DNA of 64,000 nucleotides from Methylopila henanensis (GTDB lineage: Bacteria; Pseudomonadota; Alphaproteobacteria; Rhizobiales; Methylopilaceae), in the NCBI RefSeq assembly GCF_042681025.1, contig NZ_JBHUER010000001.1:491922-555921 (forward strand), in the 5' to 3' direction. The notes beneath the pieces are model-generated. The model was not told the origin of the DNA. It worked only from the letters and a program-made list of their open reading frames with translations, and did no database searches. This document shows, in pieces, positions 44,339 through 52,795 of this stretch. Both the position numbers and the translations under genes were made by a program. Each line of letters begins with the position of its first letter. Position 1 is the first letter of the stretch.

Positions 44339-44764
44339 ATGAACAACCCTGCCGTCACCATCACGATCTGTCGCACGTGTCGTCCGGCCGGCGACGAGCA
44401 GCCCGATCCGCCGGGCGCCGCGCTCAGCCGGGCGACAGTCGCGAAGGTCGCCGAATCGAACGTGGCCAGATCGGTTCAAGTCTATGAGATCGCCTGTCTT
44501 TCCGCCTGCACGCGCGCTTGCTCGGCGACCGTTTCGGGCCGCGGAAAGTTCAGCTATGTCATCGGCGGCCTGACCCCGGACGACGCGAGCGATCTCGTCG
44601 CCTTCGCCGAAGCCCACGCCGCAAGCGCGGACGGGATCCCGCCCTGGCGTGCGCGCCCAGAGCGCATCCGTAAGAATACCATCGCCCGGCTGCCGCCCCA
44701 CGGAACGCCTCATCCGCTGGTCGAGCAGCCCTCCGCCGCGACAACTCCCGAAGAGGCGAGCTAA
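44339..44764 (+). CDS. DUF1636 family metal-binding protein
   Basis: A 141-residue protein of the DUF1636 group, with a thioredoxin-like-ferredoxin character: early Cys in TICRTCRP and a second cluster in EIACLSACTRACSATVSG. Members are recurrently found inside cobalamin clusters, but no biochemical role is established. It stands alone on the plus strand between cobC and cobB. ATG 44339 was chosen over the GTG one codon before it. A role in metal or redox handling for cobalt insertion is a guess from context. Confidence 0.85.
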   Translation: MNNPAVTITICRTCRPAGDEQPDPPGAALSRATVAKVAESNVARSVQVYEIACLSACTRACSATVSGRGKFSYVIGGLTPDDASDLVAFAEAHAASADGIPPWRARPERIRKNTIARLPPHGTPHPLVEQPSAATTPEEAS

Positions 44765-44767
44765 GCG

Positions 44768-46069
44768 TCAGCCGCCGTCGATGACGTGCAGGAACGAGCC
44801 GAAGACGTCTCCACGGCGAAGGCCGCAGGCGGCGCCGTCCTTCAGCCTGAACAGGGGATCGCCGCGCTCCGTTACGACCGACGCGTAGTGGAACTCATGC
44901 GCGCGATAGACTGCGCCGGCCGCGCCGAGGGGGGAGGACGCCTCCAGCCTCGCAAGACGGTAGCCGAGATGGAGCCGTCGGGCCGCGAACGAGGTTTCGA
45001 GCGGCAGGAGGCCTAGCATGGCGTGGCGGCGTCCATCCGCGTCCACGAGGCCATCGCCGAGCGTCATGTAGCCCCCGCACTCGCCATAGATCGCGGCGCC
45101 CCGGTCGGCGGCGTCCCGCATGCCGTCGCGGAACGCCTCCGACGCCGCCAGCCGGCCCGCGTGCAACTCGGGATAGCCCCCGGGCAGATAGACCGCGTCG
45201 GCGAGCGGATCGGGCGCCTGATCGGCGAGCGGAGAGAACGGGACGATCTCCGCTCCGCCCGCGCGCCAGGCGTCGAGGAGATGCGGATAGGCGAAGCGGA
45301 AGGCGACGTCGTCGGCGAGCGCGATGCGGACGCCGAGCGGCGGGACCGGCGACGGCCCCGCGTGCGAGCCGGCGCGCTCAGGCGGACGCGCCAGCGCCTG
45401 CAGCGCGTCCAGGTCCACATGGCGCGCGATCAGGGCCCCGGCGCGGGCGAGCAGCCCCTCCAGGTCGTCGGCCTCCTCCGCCTGCACGAGCCCCAGATGG
45501 CGAGACGGCGTGGCGATGTCCGCGCGACGCGGAACGGCCCCGAGCACGGCGATCTCCGCCTCCGCGCACCCTTCCCGCACAAGGGCTTCGTGCCGGGCGC
45601 TCGCAATACGGTTGAGGATGACACCGGCCACCTCGACGCCGGTCCCCCTCCGCCGAAAACCGTTGGCGAGCGCGCCCACCGACTGGGCCGAGCCGGCCGC
45701 GTCCACCACGAGAACGACCGGCAGGCCGAGCGTCGCCGCGACCTCCGCCGTCCCCCCTCGTCCTTCGACTCCGGGCTCGGCGGCGCGGTCGAACAGGCCC
45801 ATGACGCCCTCGACGACAAGAAGCTCCGCGCCTTCGCACGCGCCGGCGGCGAGCGCCAGGATGCGGTCCCGCCGCATCGCCCAGCCGTCGAGGTTCACGC
45901 AGGGCCGCCCCGCGGCCGCGGCGTGAAAGCGCGGATCGATGTAATCCGGCCCGATCTTGGCCGATCCGACGGCGAGCCCCCTGTCCCGGAACGCCCGCAG
46001 CAGCCCGAGCGTGACGAGCGTCTTGCCCGAGCCGCTCGCCGGCGCCGCGACGACGAAGCCCTTGGTCAT
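44768..46069 (-). CDS. cobB: Hydrogenobyrinic acid a,c-diamide synthase
   Basis: Glutamine-dependent amidation of the a and c side chains before cobalt insertion in the aerobic pathway. The 433-residue protein has the ATPase P-loop APASGSGKT (9-17), KIGPDYIDPRFH, VEGVMGLFD, and a C-terminal glutamine amidotransferase domain with Cys331 in YGECGGYM and HEFHYAS. The ATG overlaps the cobA stop by four bases, so cobA-cobB are coupled. The open frame continues upstream within cobA but is not coding there. Confidence 0.95.
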   Translation of the reverse strand: MTKGFVVAAPASGSGKTLVTLGLLRAFRDRGLAVGSAKIGPDYIDPRFHAAAAGRPCVNLDGWAMRRDRILALAAGACEGAELLVVEGVMGLFDRAAEPGVEGRGGTAEVAATLGLPVVLVVDAAGSAQSVGALANGFRRRGTGVEVAGVILNRIASARHEALVREGCAEAEIAVLGAVPRRADIATPSRHLGLVQAEEADDLEGLLARAGALIARHVDLDALQALARPPERAGSHAGPSPVPPLGVRIALADDVAFRFAYPHLLDAWRAGGAEIVPFSPLADQAPDPLADAVYLPGGYPELHAGRLAASEAFRDGMRDAADRGAAIYGECGGYMTLGDGLVDADGRRHAMLGLLPLETSFAARRLHLGYRLARLEASSPLGAAGAVYRAHEFHYASVVTERGDPLFRLKDGAACGLRRGDVFGSFLHVIDGG

Positions 46070-46932
46070 CCGGCGGCCGCGCCCTGCCCGACCGAAGCCG
46101 CCAGCCCCAGAACCGGCGCGAGCGCCGCGACCCCGCCGATGACGATCAGCACCGGCGGCTCGAGATCCTCCACGTCGGCGCGATCGACGAGCCGTCCGAG
46201 CGTGGTCTGCACCACCTTCTGGCGCGGCGTCGTCGCCTGCGACACGACCGCCGCCGGCTCGTCGCGCGGACGGCCGGCGCCAAGCAGGCGGGCCGCGATC
46301 ACGTCCATCAGGCGGAAGCCCATATAGACCACGAGCACCGGCGCGCCCGCGGACAGCGCGTCCCAATCGAGCCGCGCCGACAGCGACCCGGACGCGTCAT
46401 GCGCGGTGAGGAACGTCACGGCCTGGTTGACGTCGCGATGAGTGACGGGGATGCCGGCCGCGGCGAGCCCGCCGACGCCTGCGGTCACGCCGGGCGCGAC
46501 CCGGAACGGCACGCCGGCCGCGACAAGTCCCTGCGCTTCTTCGGCCCCGCGTCCGAAGACATAGGGATCGCCGCCCTTCAGGCGAAGCACCCGCTTGCCG
46601 GCGCGGGCGGCCTCGATCAGGCGCGCGGTGATCTCCGCCTGCTTCGGGCTGGGGCAGCCCGCACGCTTGCCGACGAAGACGCGTTCGGCGTCGGCGCGGG
46701 CGTAGGACAGCACGCCGTCGTTGACGAGAGCGTCGAAGAAGACGACATCGGCCTGCGCCAGCCCCCATGCCGCCTGCAGCGTCACGAGAGTCGGATCACC
46801 CGGCCCGGCGCCGGCGAGCCAGACCATCCCCGGCGCGAAGGGCGGCATTCCGGCGGCGAGAGCGGAACTGAACGCGATCGGCAGGGACGACGGCGGACGA
46901 TGATCGAAAGGCGACGACATGCGCGGGACCAT
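46066..46932 (-). CDS. cobA: Uroporphyrinogen-III C-methyltransferase
   Basis: Methylates uroporphyrinogen III at C-2 and C-7 to give precorrin-2, the branch to corrins and siroheme. The 288-residue protein has the SAM-binding GAGPGDPTLVTLQAA, VFFDALVNDGVL, GKRAGCPSPKQAEI, LKGGDPYVFGRGAEEA and the GIPVTHRDVNQAVTFLTAH block. It is a stand-alone methylase without CysG dehydrogenase domains. The start is set at the ATG with AGGGAA six bases upstream; a longer frame begins 30 codons earlier without support. It is divergent from cobK. Confidence 0.95.
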   Translation of the reverse strand: MVPRMSSPFDHRPPSSLPIAFSSALAAGMPPFAPGMVWLAGAGPGDPTLVTLQAAWGLAQADVVFFDALVNDGVLSYARADAERVFVGKRAGCPSPKQAEITARLIEAARAGKRVLRLKGGDPYVFGRGAEEAQGLVAAGVPFRVAPGVTAGVGGLAAAGIPVTHRDVNQAVTFLTAHDASGSLSARLDWDALSAGAPVLVVYMGFRLMDVIAARLLGAGRPRDEPAAVVSQATTPRQKVVQTTLGRLVDRADVEDLEPPVLIVIGGVAALAPVLGLAASVGQGAAAG

Positions 46933-47006
46933 GGCGGTTCCCTTTGCGCCGCACAATCCTGTGAGCCGTCGTCGTTTCGGCTGACGCCCTTTGCAAGGCC
47001 GGAAGC

Positions 47007-47759
47007 GTGACCCGTCCGCCACGCGCGCTGGTGCTCGGAGGCTCGACGGAAGGCTTCGCCGTCGCCGAACGGCTCGTGGCCCTCGGCGCGGATGTGGTCA
47101 CCTCCTTCGCTGGCCGCACAGAACGACGTCGCGCGCCGGCCGGACATGTCCGAGTCGGCGGGTTCGGCGGCCCGGATGGGCTGGCCGCCTATCTCGAGGC
47201 CGAGAAGATCGCCGTCGCGATCGACGCCACGCATCCGTTCGCCGCCCGCATGAAGGCGAACGCGGCGGAGGCCTGCCGGGCGGCCGGCGTGCCGTTGGCG
47301 CATGTGGAGCGCCCCGCGTGGGCTGCGGTCGCCGGCGACGACTGGCGCGAGGCCGCGGACGTGAGTGAGGCCGCGGCCATGATCCCGGCCACGCCAGGTC
47401 CCTGTCTGGTCACGGTCGGACGTCAGGAGCTCATGCCGTTCACCGCGCGGACGGACCTCGTCCTGCTTCTCCGGATGATCGATCCGCTTGCGGCGCCTTT
47501 TCCCCATCCTCGGGCTGAAATCCTGCTCGACCGTGGCCCCTTCAGCCTCGAATCCGAGCGCGCCCTGTTCGAGACGCGCATCGTCGGTTCGGTGGTCGCG
47601 AAGAACAGCGGCGGCGCGGCGGCGGAGGCGAAGCTGACCGTTGCCCGCGAACGCGGCCTGCCGGTTATCATGGTGCGCCGCCCGCCCCGCCCCGAAGGAT
47701 TGACCTTCGCGACGCCGGAGGCCGCCGTCGGATGGGCTGCGGCAAGGATTGGGCTTTGA
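47007..47759 (+). CDS. cobK: Precorrin-6A reductase
   Basis: NADPH-dependent reduction of precorrin-6A to precorrin-6B. The 250-residue protein starts with GTG and shows LVLGGSTEGFAVAERL, the GRTERRRAPAGHVRVGGFGG segment, IDATHPFAARMKANAAEAC and SVVAKNSGGAAAEAKL, all typical of CobK. It heads a cobK-cobL-cobM unit and shares a 74-base divergent region with cobA, which is too short for a riboswitch. Confidence 0.95.
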   Translation: MTRPPRALVLGGSTEGFAVAERLVALGADVVTSFAGRTERRRAPAGHVRVGGFGGPDGLAAYLEAEKIAVAIDATHPFAARMKANAAEACRAAGVPLAHVERPAWAAVAGDDWREAADVSEAAAMIPATPGPCLVTVGRQELMPFTARTDLVLLLRMIDPLAAPFPHPRAEILLDRGPFSLESERALFETRIVGSVVAKNSGGAAAEAKLTVARERGLPVIMVRRPPRPEGLTFATPEAAVGWAAARIGL

Positions 47760-47845
47760 TCGCAGGGTTACGACCCGATTCCGGTTGCGCCGCGACGGCG
47801 GAACGCGCGAAGCATTCGCCCGTCCCACAGCGACGATCGGAACCC

Positions 47846-49072
47846 ATGGCGGCCCGCCCCTCCTCTCCCTGGCTCACCGTCGTCGGCGTCGGCGAGGACG
47901 GCGAACTTTCCGCCGCGGCCTTGGCTGCGCTCGTGGCCGCGGCCCATGTGGTCGGTGGAGAGCGGCACCTTTCGCTCTTGCCGGCGTCGGCCTCGCCGCG
48001 CGCGGAACGGCGCGCCTGGCCTTCGCCGATGCTGCCGTTTCTGGACGTGATCATGGGCTGGCGCGGCGAAGCGACCGTGGTGTTGGCGAGCGGCGATCCA
48101 CTGCTCTACGGAGTCGCCTCCACCCTGCTCGGGCGCGTGGACCGCGAGGAGATGACGGTCCTGCCGGCCGTCTCCTCGTTCCAGCTCGCCTGCGCCGCGA
48201 TGCTATGGCCGATCGCCGACGTCCGGCTGGTCACCGCCTGCGGTCGTCCGGTCGAGGCGCTCGCCGCGGAACTGTTCGACGGCGAGCGCGTGATCCTGTT
48301 CTCGGCGGACGGACGCACGCCCGCCGCCGCCGCCCACCTGCTGGTCGCGCACGGATATGGCGGCAGCCGCCTGACGGTGCTCGAGCGACTGGGCGGACCG
48401 CAGGCGCAGGCCCACATGACGACGGCGCAGGACATGGGCGAGCGCGTGTTCGATGATCTGAACACGGTGGCGATCGAGCTCGTCGCCGGCCCCGAGGCGC
48501 CGCTGCTGTCGCGCGCGCCGGGCCTTCCCGACGACGCGTTCGAGAACGACGGCCAGATCACCCGCCGCGAAATCCGCGCGCTCACCCTCGCCCGACTCGC
48601 GCCGACGCCCGGCGCGCTGCTCTGGGACGTCGGCGCCGGCTCGGGCTCGATCGGCATCGAATGGATGCGCGCCGCGCCCCGCGCCCGCGCGATCGCGCTG
48701 GAGCCGCGGGCCGATCGCGCTGACCGGGCGCGCGGCAACGCCGCGAGGCTCGGCGTTCCGACGCTCGACGTGCGCGAGGCGCGCGCTCCAGGGGGCCTCG
48801 CCGGCCTGCCCCGTCCGGACGCGATCTTCCTCGGCGGCGGCGCGACGGCGGAGCGGGTCGTCGAGATCTGCTGGGCGGCCCTGAAGCCCGGCGGCCGGCT
48901 GGTGGCGAACGCGGTGACGCTTGAAACGGAGGCGCGGCTCGTCGCGGCGCGGGCGTCCTTGGGGGGCGACCTCACCCGGCTTCAGATCGCGAACGCCGAC
49001 GCGGTCGGCCGGATGACCGGCTGGCGTCCTGCGATGCCCGTCACCCAGTTCGCCGCGGTGAAGCCGCGATGA
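47846..49072 (+). CDS. cobL: Precorrin-6Y C5,15-methyltransferase (decarboxylating)
   Basis: Fused CbiE-CbiT enzyme that methylates C-5 and C-15 and decarboxylates the acetate side chain of precorrin-6B. In the 408-residue protein the N-terminal CbiE half (WLTVVGVGEDGE, VLASGDPLLYGVAS, PAVSSFQLACAAM) is followed by the CbiT half with the SAM motif WDVGAGSGSIGIEWMR. The start MAARPSSPW follows the cobK stop by 86 bases; an in-frame ATG 38 codons earlier overlaps cobK and lacks family sequence. The stop overlaps the cobM ATG. Confidence 0.95.
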   Translation: MAARPSSPWLTVVGVGEDGELSAAALAALVAAAHVVGGERHLSLLPASASPRAERRAWPSPMLPFLDVIMGWRGEATVVLASGDPLLYGVASTLLGRVDREEMTVLPAVSSFQLACAAMLWPIADVRLVTACGRPVEALAAELFDGERVILFSADGRTPAAAAHLLVAHGYGGSRLTVLERLGGPQAQAHMTTAQDMGERVFDDLNTVAIELVAGPEAPLLSRAPGLPDDAFENDGQITRREIRALTLARLAPTPGALLWDVGAGSGSIGIEWMRAAPRARAIALEPRADRADRARGNAARLGVPTLDVREARAPGGLAGLPRPDAIFLGGGATAERVVEICWAALKPGGRLVANAVTLETEARLVAARASLGGDLTRLQIANADAVGRMTGWRPAMPVTQFAAVKPR

Positions 49073-49827
49073 CGGTCTATTTCATCGGCGCCGGGCCGGG
49101 CGATCCTGACCTCATCACCGTGCGCGGGCGCGACCTGATCGCCCGCTGCCCGGTCTGCCTCTACGCCGGCTCGCTGGTGCCGAAGGCGCTGGTCGCGCAT
49201 GCGCCGGAAGGCGCACGTGTGGTCGACACCGCGCCGCTCGATCTGGACGCGATCGTCGCCGAATTCGAGGCCGCGCATGCGGGCGGTCTCGACGTCGCGC
49301 GCGTGCATTCCGGCGATCCGTCGATCTACGGGGCGACCGCGGAGCAGTTCGCGGCGCTCGCCGCGCGCGGCGTCCCCTACGAGATCGTGCCCGGCGTGCC
49401 GGCCTTCGCCGCAGCGGCAGCCCGGCTCGGCGTCGAACTCACAGCGCCCGAGGTGGCGCAGACCATCATCCTGTCACGGCTGTCGGGTCGAGCGTCCGCC
49501 ATGCCGGAGCATGAGACGATCGAGGCCGTCGCGGCGTCGCGCGGCACGCTCGCGCTGCACCTCGCCGCGCGCCAGTTGCCGCGAATCGCGGCCGAGCTGA
49601 CGCCGCTCTATGGCGCGGACTGCCCTGTGGCCTTGGTGGCGCGCGCGACATGGCCCGACGAGCTCATCGTCCGCGGCACGCTGGGCGACATCGTGGAGAA
49701 GGCCGCGCCGCACGGCGTGGAGCGGACGGCGCTGGTGCTGGTGGGCCGGGCGCTCGACGGCCCCGGCGATCGCGCCAGCGCGCTCTACGAGGCCGGGCGG
49801 CCGCGCCATCTCAAGCGGGAGACATAA
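49069..49827 (+). CDS. cobM: Precorrin-4 C11-methyltransferase
   Basis: SAM-dependent methylation at C-11 to give precorrin-5. The 252-residue protein begins MTVYFIGAGPGDPDLITVRGRDLI and carries CLYAGSLVPKALV, ARVHSGDPSIYGA and VPGVPAFAAAAARLG, the family signatures. It starts in an ATGA overlap with cobL and ends 25 bases from the convergent exonuclease gene, closing the cobalamin island. Confidence 0.95.
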   Translation: MTVYFIGAGPGDPDLITVRGRDLIARCPVCLYAGSLVPKALVAHAPEGARVVDTAPLDLDAIVAEFEAAHAGGLDVARVHSGDPSIYGATAEQFAALAARGVPYEIVPGVPAFAAAAARLGVELTAPEVAQTIILSRLSGRASAMPEHETIEAVAASRGTLALHLAARQLPRIAAELTPLYGADCPVALVARATWPDELIVRGTLGDIVEKAAPHGVERTALVLVGRALDGPGDRASALYEAGRPRHLKRET

Positions 49828-49852
49828 CCAGTCTCCCGGCCAGCCGTTTTGA

Positions 49853-50389
49853 TCAGCCCAGCGCGAGCGTCTTCTCGAAAACCGTGAGGCCCGTCAGGCA
49901 GTCCTCCATCGCGCGGCGGGCGCGCGGACGCGGACAGTCGAGCGCTTTCGCGACCGTCTCGAGACGATGGTTCGGCACATCCTTCACCCGCGTCTGGGCG
50001 AAACGCATCGCGCAGACAGTCGTCGAGGGCGCGGCGAGGCCCGCACGCTCGGCCTCCGCCATCAGGAAGGCGTGGTCGAAAGGGATATTGTAGGCGACCA
50101 GCGGAGCGTCGCCCACGAAGGCGAAAAAGCGCTCCAGCGCGTCCTTCGGCTCCGGCGCGTCGGCGAAGGCGGCGTCGTCGAGGCCGGTCATGGCGCGCAC
50201 GAAGGCGGGGATGGCGCGGTCGGGCTTCATCAGGCTCTGGAAGCTCGCGAGCTCGCCCGTCGCGCGGTCGAAACGGAGCGCGGCGATCTCGATGACGCGG
50301 TCGCGCTTCGGCGTCAGGCCGGTGGTCTCCAGATCGAAGAAGACATAAGGCGTTTCGCCGGCGGCGATGCGTTCGAGTGGCGTCGACAT
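49853..50389 (-). CDS. DnaQ-like 3'-5' exonuclease lacking the usual catalytic His
   Basis: A 178-residue DEDD-superfamily exonuclease resembling polymerase III epsilon or RNase T. Exo I is VFFDLETTGL (Asp19, Glu21) and Exo II is APLVAYNIPFDHAFL. Exo III reads PRARRAMEDC, where DEDDh enzymes have HRALxDA: the Asp remains but the catalytic His is Arg (codon cgc). The start with AGGAAG ten bases upstream was preferred to an ATG eight codons earlier. It converges with cobM and is divergent from aroC. DNA substrate is inferred. Confidence 0.85.
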   Translation of the reverse strand: MSTPLERIAAGETPYVFFDLETTGLTPKRDRVIEIAALRFDRATGELASFQSLMKPDRAIPAFVRAMTGLDDAAFADAPEPKDALERFFAFVGDAPLVAYNIPFDHAFLMAEAERAGLAAPSTTVCAMRFAQTRVKDVPNHRLETVAKALDCPRPRARRAMEDCLTGLTVFEKTLALG

Positions 50390-50511
50390 ATCTTCCTGTC
50401 TGGATTCCGGCATTCACAAGACGTTAGCCCTAAGCGTCACCTCCTACGCAAACGGAAACAAGCGCGCCACCCTCCTTTTCCCCAAAAGGCGGCCGTGGCA
50501 TAGCCTCGCCC

Positions 50512-51597
50512 ATGTCGCACAACACCTTCGGCCATCTCTTCCGCGTCACCACCTTCGGCGAAAGCCACGGCCCCGCCATCGGCGCGGTGGTGGACGGCTG
50601 CCCGCCCCGCCTGACCTTCACGCGAGACGACGTTCAGGCGGCGCTCGACCGCCGGCGGCCCGGCCAGTCGCGCTTCACCACCCAGCGCCGCGAGCCGGAC
50701 GAGGTCGAGATTCTTTCGGGCGTGCTGGAGGACGAAGGCGGGCGATTGACGACGACCGGCACGCCGATCGGCCTGCTGATCCGCAACGTCGACCAGCGCT
50801 CCAAGGACTATTCCAACATCGCCCGCAGCTACCGTCCGGGCCACGCCGATCTGACATACGATCTCAAATACGGCGTCCGCGACCACCGCGGCGGTGGCCG
50901 GTCCTCGGCGCGCGAGACGGCGATGCGGGTGGCCGCAGGAGCGATCGCGCAGCTTGTCATCCCTGAGGTGACGATCCGCGCGGCGCTGGTGGCCATGGGC
51001 GAGATCGAGATCGACCGCGCCCGCTGGGACTGGGAGGAGGTCGACCGCAACCCGTTCTTCTGCCCGGATCCCGTCGCGGCGAAGGAAATGGAAGCCTACC
51101 TCGACGGTCTCAGGAAAGCAGGCTCCTCGATCGGCGCCGTCATCGAGGTCGAGGCGCAGGGCGCGCCCGCCGGGCTCGGCGCGCCGATCTACGGCAAGCT
51201 CGACTCCGACATCGCCGCTGCGCTGATGAGCATCAACGCGGTCAAGGGCGTCGAGATCGGAGCCGGCTTCGCCGCCGCGCGCCTGACAGGAGAGGCCAAC
51301 GCCGACGAGATGCGCGCAGGACCGGACGGGAAGCCGACGTTCCTGTCGAACAACGCCGGCGGAATTCTCGGCGGCATCTCGACGAGCCAGCCCATCGTCG
51401 CGCGTTTCGCGGTGAAGCCGACGTCGTCGATCCTGACGCCGCGCCGTTCGATCGACACGGAAGGCGCGGAGGTCGACGTCTCGACCAAGGGCCGGCACGA
51501 CCCCTGCGTCGGCATCCGCGCCGTGCCGGTGGCCGAAGCCATGCTGGCCTGCGTGCTGGCCGACCACGTGCTCAGGCACCGTGGGCAGAACGGCTAA
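50512..51597 (+). CDS. aroC: Chorismate synthase
   Basis: Last step of the shikimate pathway: 1,4-elimination of phosphate from EPSP to chorismate with reduced FMN. The 361-residue protein begins MSHNTFGHLFRVTTFGESHG (signature Gly16-Gly20) and carries RRPGQSRFTTQRREPDEVE, RPGHADLTYDLKYGVRDHRGGGRSSARET, and FLSNNAGGILGGISTSQPI. It is a single gene followed by a strong terminator. Confidence 0.98.
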   Translation: MSHNTFGHLFRVTTFGESHGPAIGAVVDGCPPRLTFTRDDVQAALDRRRPGQSRFTTQRREPDEVEILSGVLEDEGGRLTTTGTPIGLLIRNVDQRSKDYSNIARSYRPGHADLTYDLKYGVRDHRGGGRSSARETAMRVAAGAIAQLVIPEVTIRAALVAMGEIEIDRARWDWEEVDRNPFFCPDPVAAKEMEAYLDGLRKAGSSIGAVIEVEAQGAPAGLGAPIYGKLDSDIAAALMSINAVKGVEIGAGFAAARLTGEANADEMRAGPDGKPTFLSNNAGGILGGISTSQPIVARFAVKPTSSILTPRRSIDTEGAEVDVSTKGRHDPCVGIRAVPVAEAMLACVLADHVLRHRGQNG

Positions 51598-51713
51598 AAG
51601 TCGCTCCCGTTTTCACCGGTTCTTCGCGTTCTCGTTAAATCTAACGCGAACGGAATGTCGTATAGGGCCGCACAACGTCGCCGAGCGAATGCGACGACGT
51701 TCCAACTTGAGAA

Positions 51714-51752
51714 CCGCCGGCGCGGAAGCAGTCCCCGCGCCGGCGGCTTTTT
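51714..51752 (+). terminator. Intrinsic terminator of aroC
   Basis: A 12-base-pair stem, CCGCCGGCGCGG (51714-51725) and CCGCGCCGGCGG (51735-51746), with a nine-base loop, followed by C and five Ts. It lies about 117 bases after the aroC stop and just before the end of the convergent DUF697 gene. Confidence 0.85.
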
Positions 51753-51756
51753 GAGG

Positions 51757-52785
51757 TCAGGCGCGGGGACGGCCTTCGAACAGGTTTCCCGCGACCTCGC
51801 GGACCGTCGGCGGCTTGCGGTCGACGAACGGCAGCGGCCGACAGACCGCCATAGCGGCGAGACCCACGCGCGCCGTCAGCAGCCCGTTCAGCACGCCTTC
51901 GCCGAGCCGCGTCGAAAGCTTCGCCGCGAGCCCGTGGCCCAGCACCTGCTCCAGCAGGCCGTCGCCAACCCCCATGCCGCCTGTGACCGCGAGATGCGCG
52001 CCGACGTGGCGCGCGAGCTTCAGAAAGCCGAGCGCACCGGGACGTCCGCCGTAGATCGCGCCGACCCGGCGGATCAGTCGCATGGCCTCCACTAGCACCA
52101 CCGCCACATCCACCAGCGCGCGCGGCGAAATCGCGGTCACGACCGAGACGCGCTTGGCGGCTCCCGCGATGGCGCTCGTCGCCTGCGCGTCGAGCTCCGT
52201 CATGAGCTCGCGCTCGGCGATCTTCAAACGGTCGGAGCCGTCGATGATCTCGTCCCGGTGGGACGCGAGCGCGGCCCGCGCGCGCGCCGTCTCAGGGCGG
52301 GCGGCGTAGATCGCGACGACCTCGTCGACCACCTTGCGCGCCGCCTTGGCGTCGTCGCTGAGGTGCGCTGCCTCCGCTTCGGCGCGCAAATCCTCGATTC
52401 GCGCCAGCCGCATCAGCGCGGCCGCCTCGCGAAGGACGATCGCGAGGCCCGCGAAGGCGGCCACGCCGGCGAGCGCCAGCGCAAGCCATCCGAGCCAGTC
52501 CGAGCGGGCGAACAGGTCCTCGACGACGCGGGTCGCCCAAAGGCCGAGCGCAAGGCTCGCCAGCGCGCCGAGAGCGCTCCAGAACAGCCCCCCGAACGAT
52601 ACGCCGCGCCGGCTCTTTGCGGGCGGCACGGCCGCAGGCTCGCCGGCGTCCTCGAACGCGTCGGGTTGCGACGTCAGCACCACGCCGCCGCTCGTGGCGA
52701 CGGTCTCGTCGGGGGCCGCCAGCACGACGCCGGGATCGTTCAGGCGGAAGGCGGCGGGCCGGCGCGAAGGTCCCTGATCGGTCAT
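51757..52785 (-). CDS. TIGR01620/DUF697 family membrane protein (YcjF-like)
   Basis: A 342-residue inner-membrane protein with a disordered N-terminus, two membrane helices (about 66-84 and 95-116), a helical segment and a C-terminal DUF697 domain (AISPRALVDVAVVLVEAMRLIRRVGAIYGGRP). It is homologous to E. coli YcjF and, as there, paired with a YcjX-type GTPase, whose gene ends ten bases upstream. Function is unproven; a stress or envelope role is suggested by the family. Confidence 0.9.
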   Translation of the reverse strand: MTDQGPSRRPAAFRLNDPGVVLAAPDETVATSGGVVLTSQPDAFEDAGEPAAVPPAKSRRGVSFGGLFWSALGALASLALGLWATRVVEDLFARSDWLGWLALALAGVAAFAGLAIVLREAAALMRLARIEDLRAEAEAAHLSDDAKAARKVVDEVVAIYAARPETARARAALASHRDEIIDGSDRLKIAERELMTELDAQATSAIAGAAKRVSVVTAISPRALVDVAVVLVEAMRLIRRVGAIYGGRPGALGFLKLARHVGAHLAVTGGMGVGDGLLEQVLGHGLAAKLSTRLGEGVLNGLLTARVGLAAMAVCRPLPFVDRKPPTVREVAGNLFEGRPRA

Positions 52786-52795
52786 CGGTTTCTCC

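Noticed and set aside
46933..47006. Possible second B12 riboswitch between cobA and cobK
   Set aside because: The 74-base space is too short and lacks the B12 box and the core motif seen at 33601.
51655..52095. Small plus-strand open frame crossing the aroC terminator
   Set aside because: It runs through the terminator hairpin and lies antisense to the DUF697 gene; no family match.
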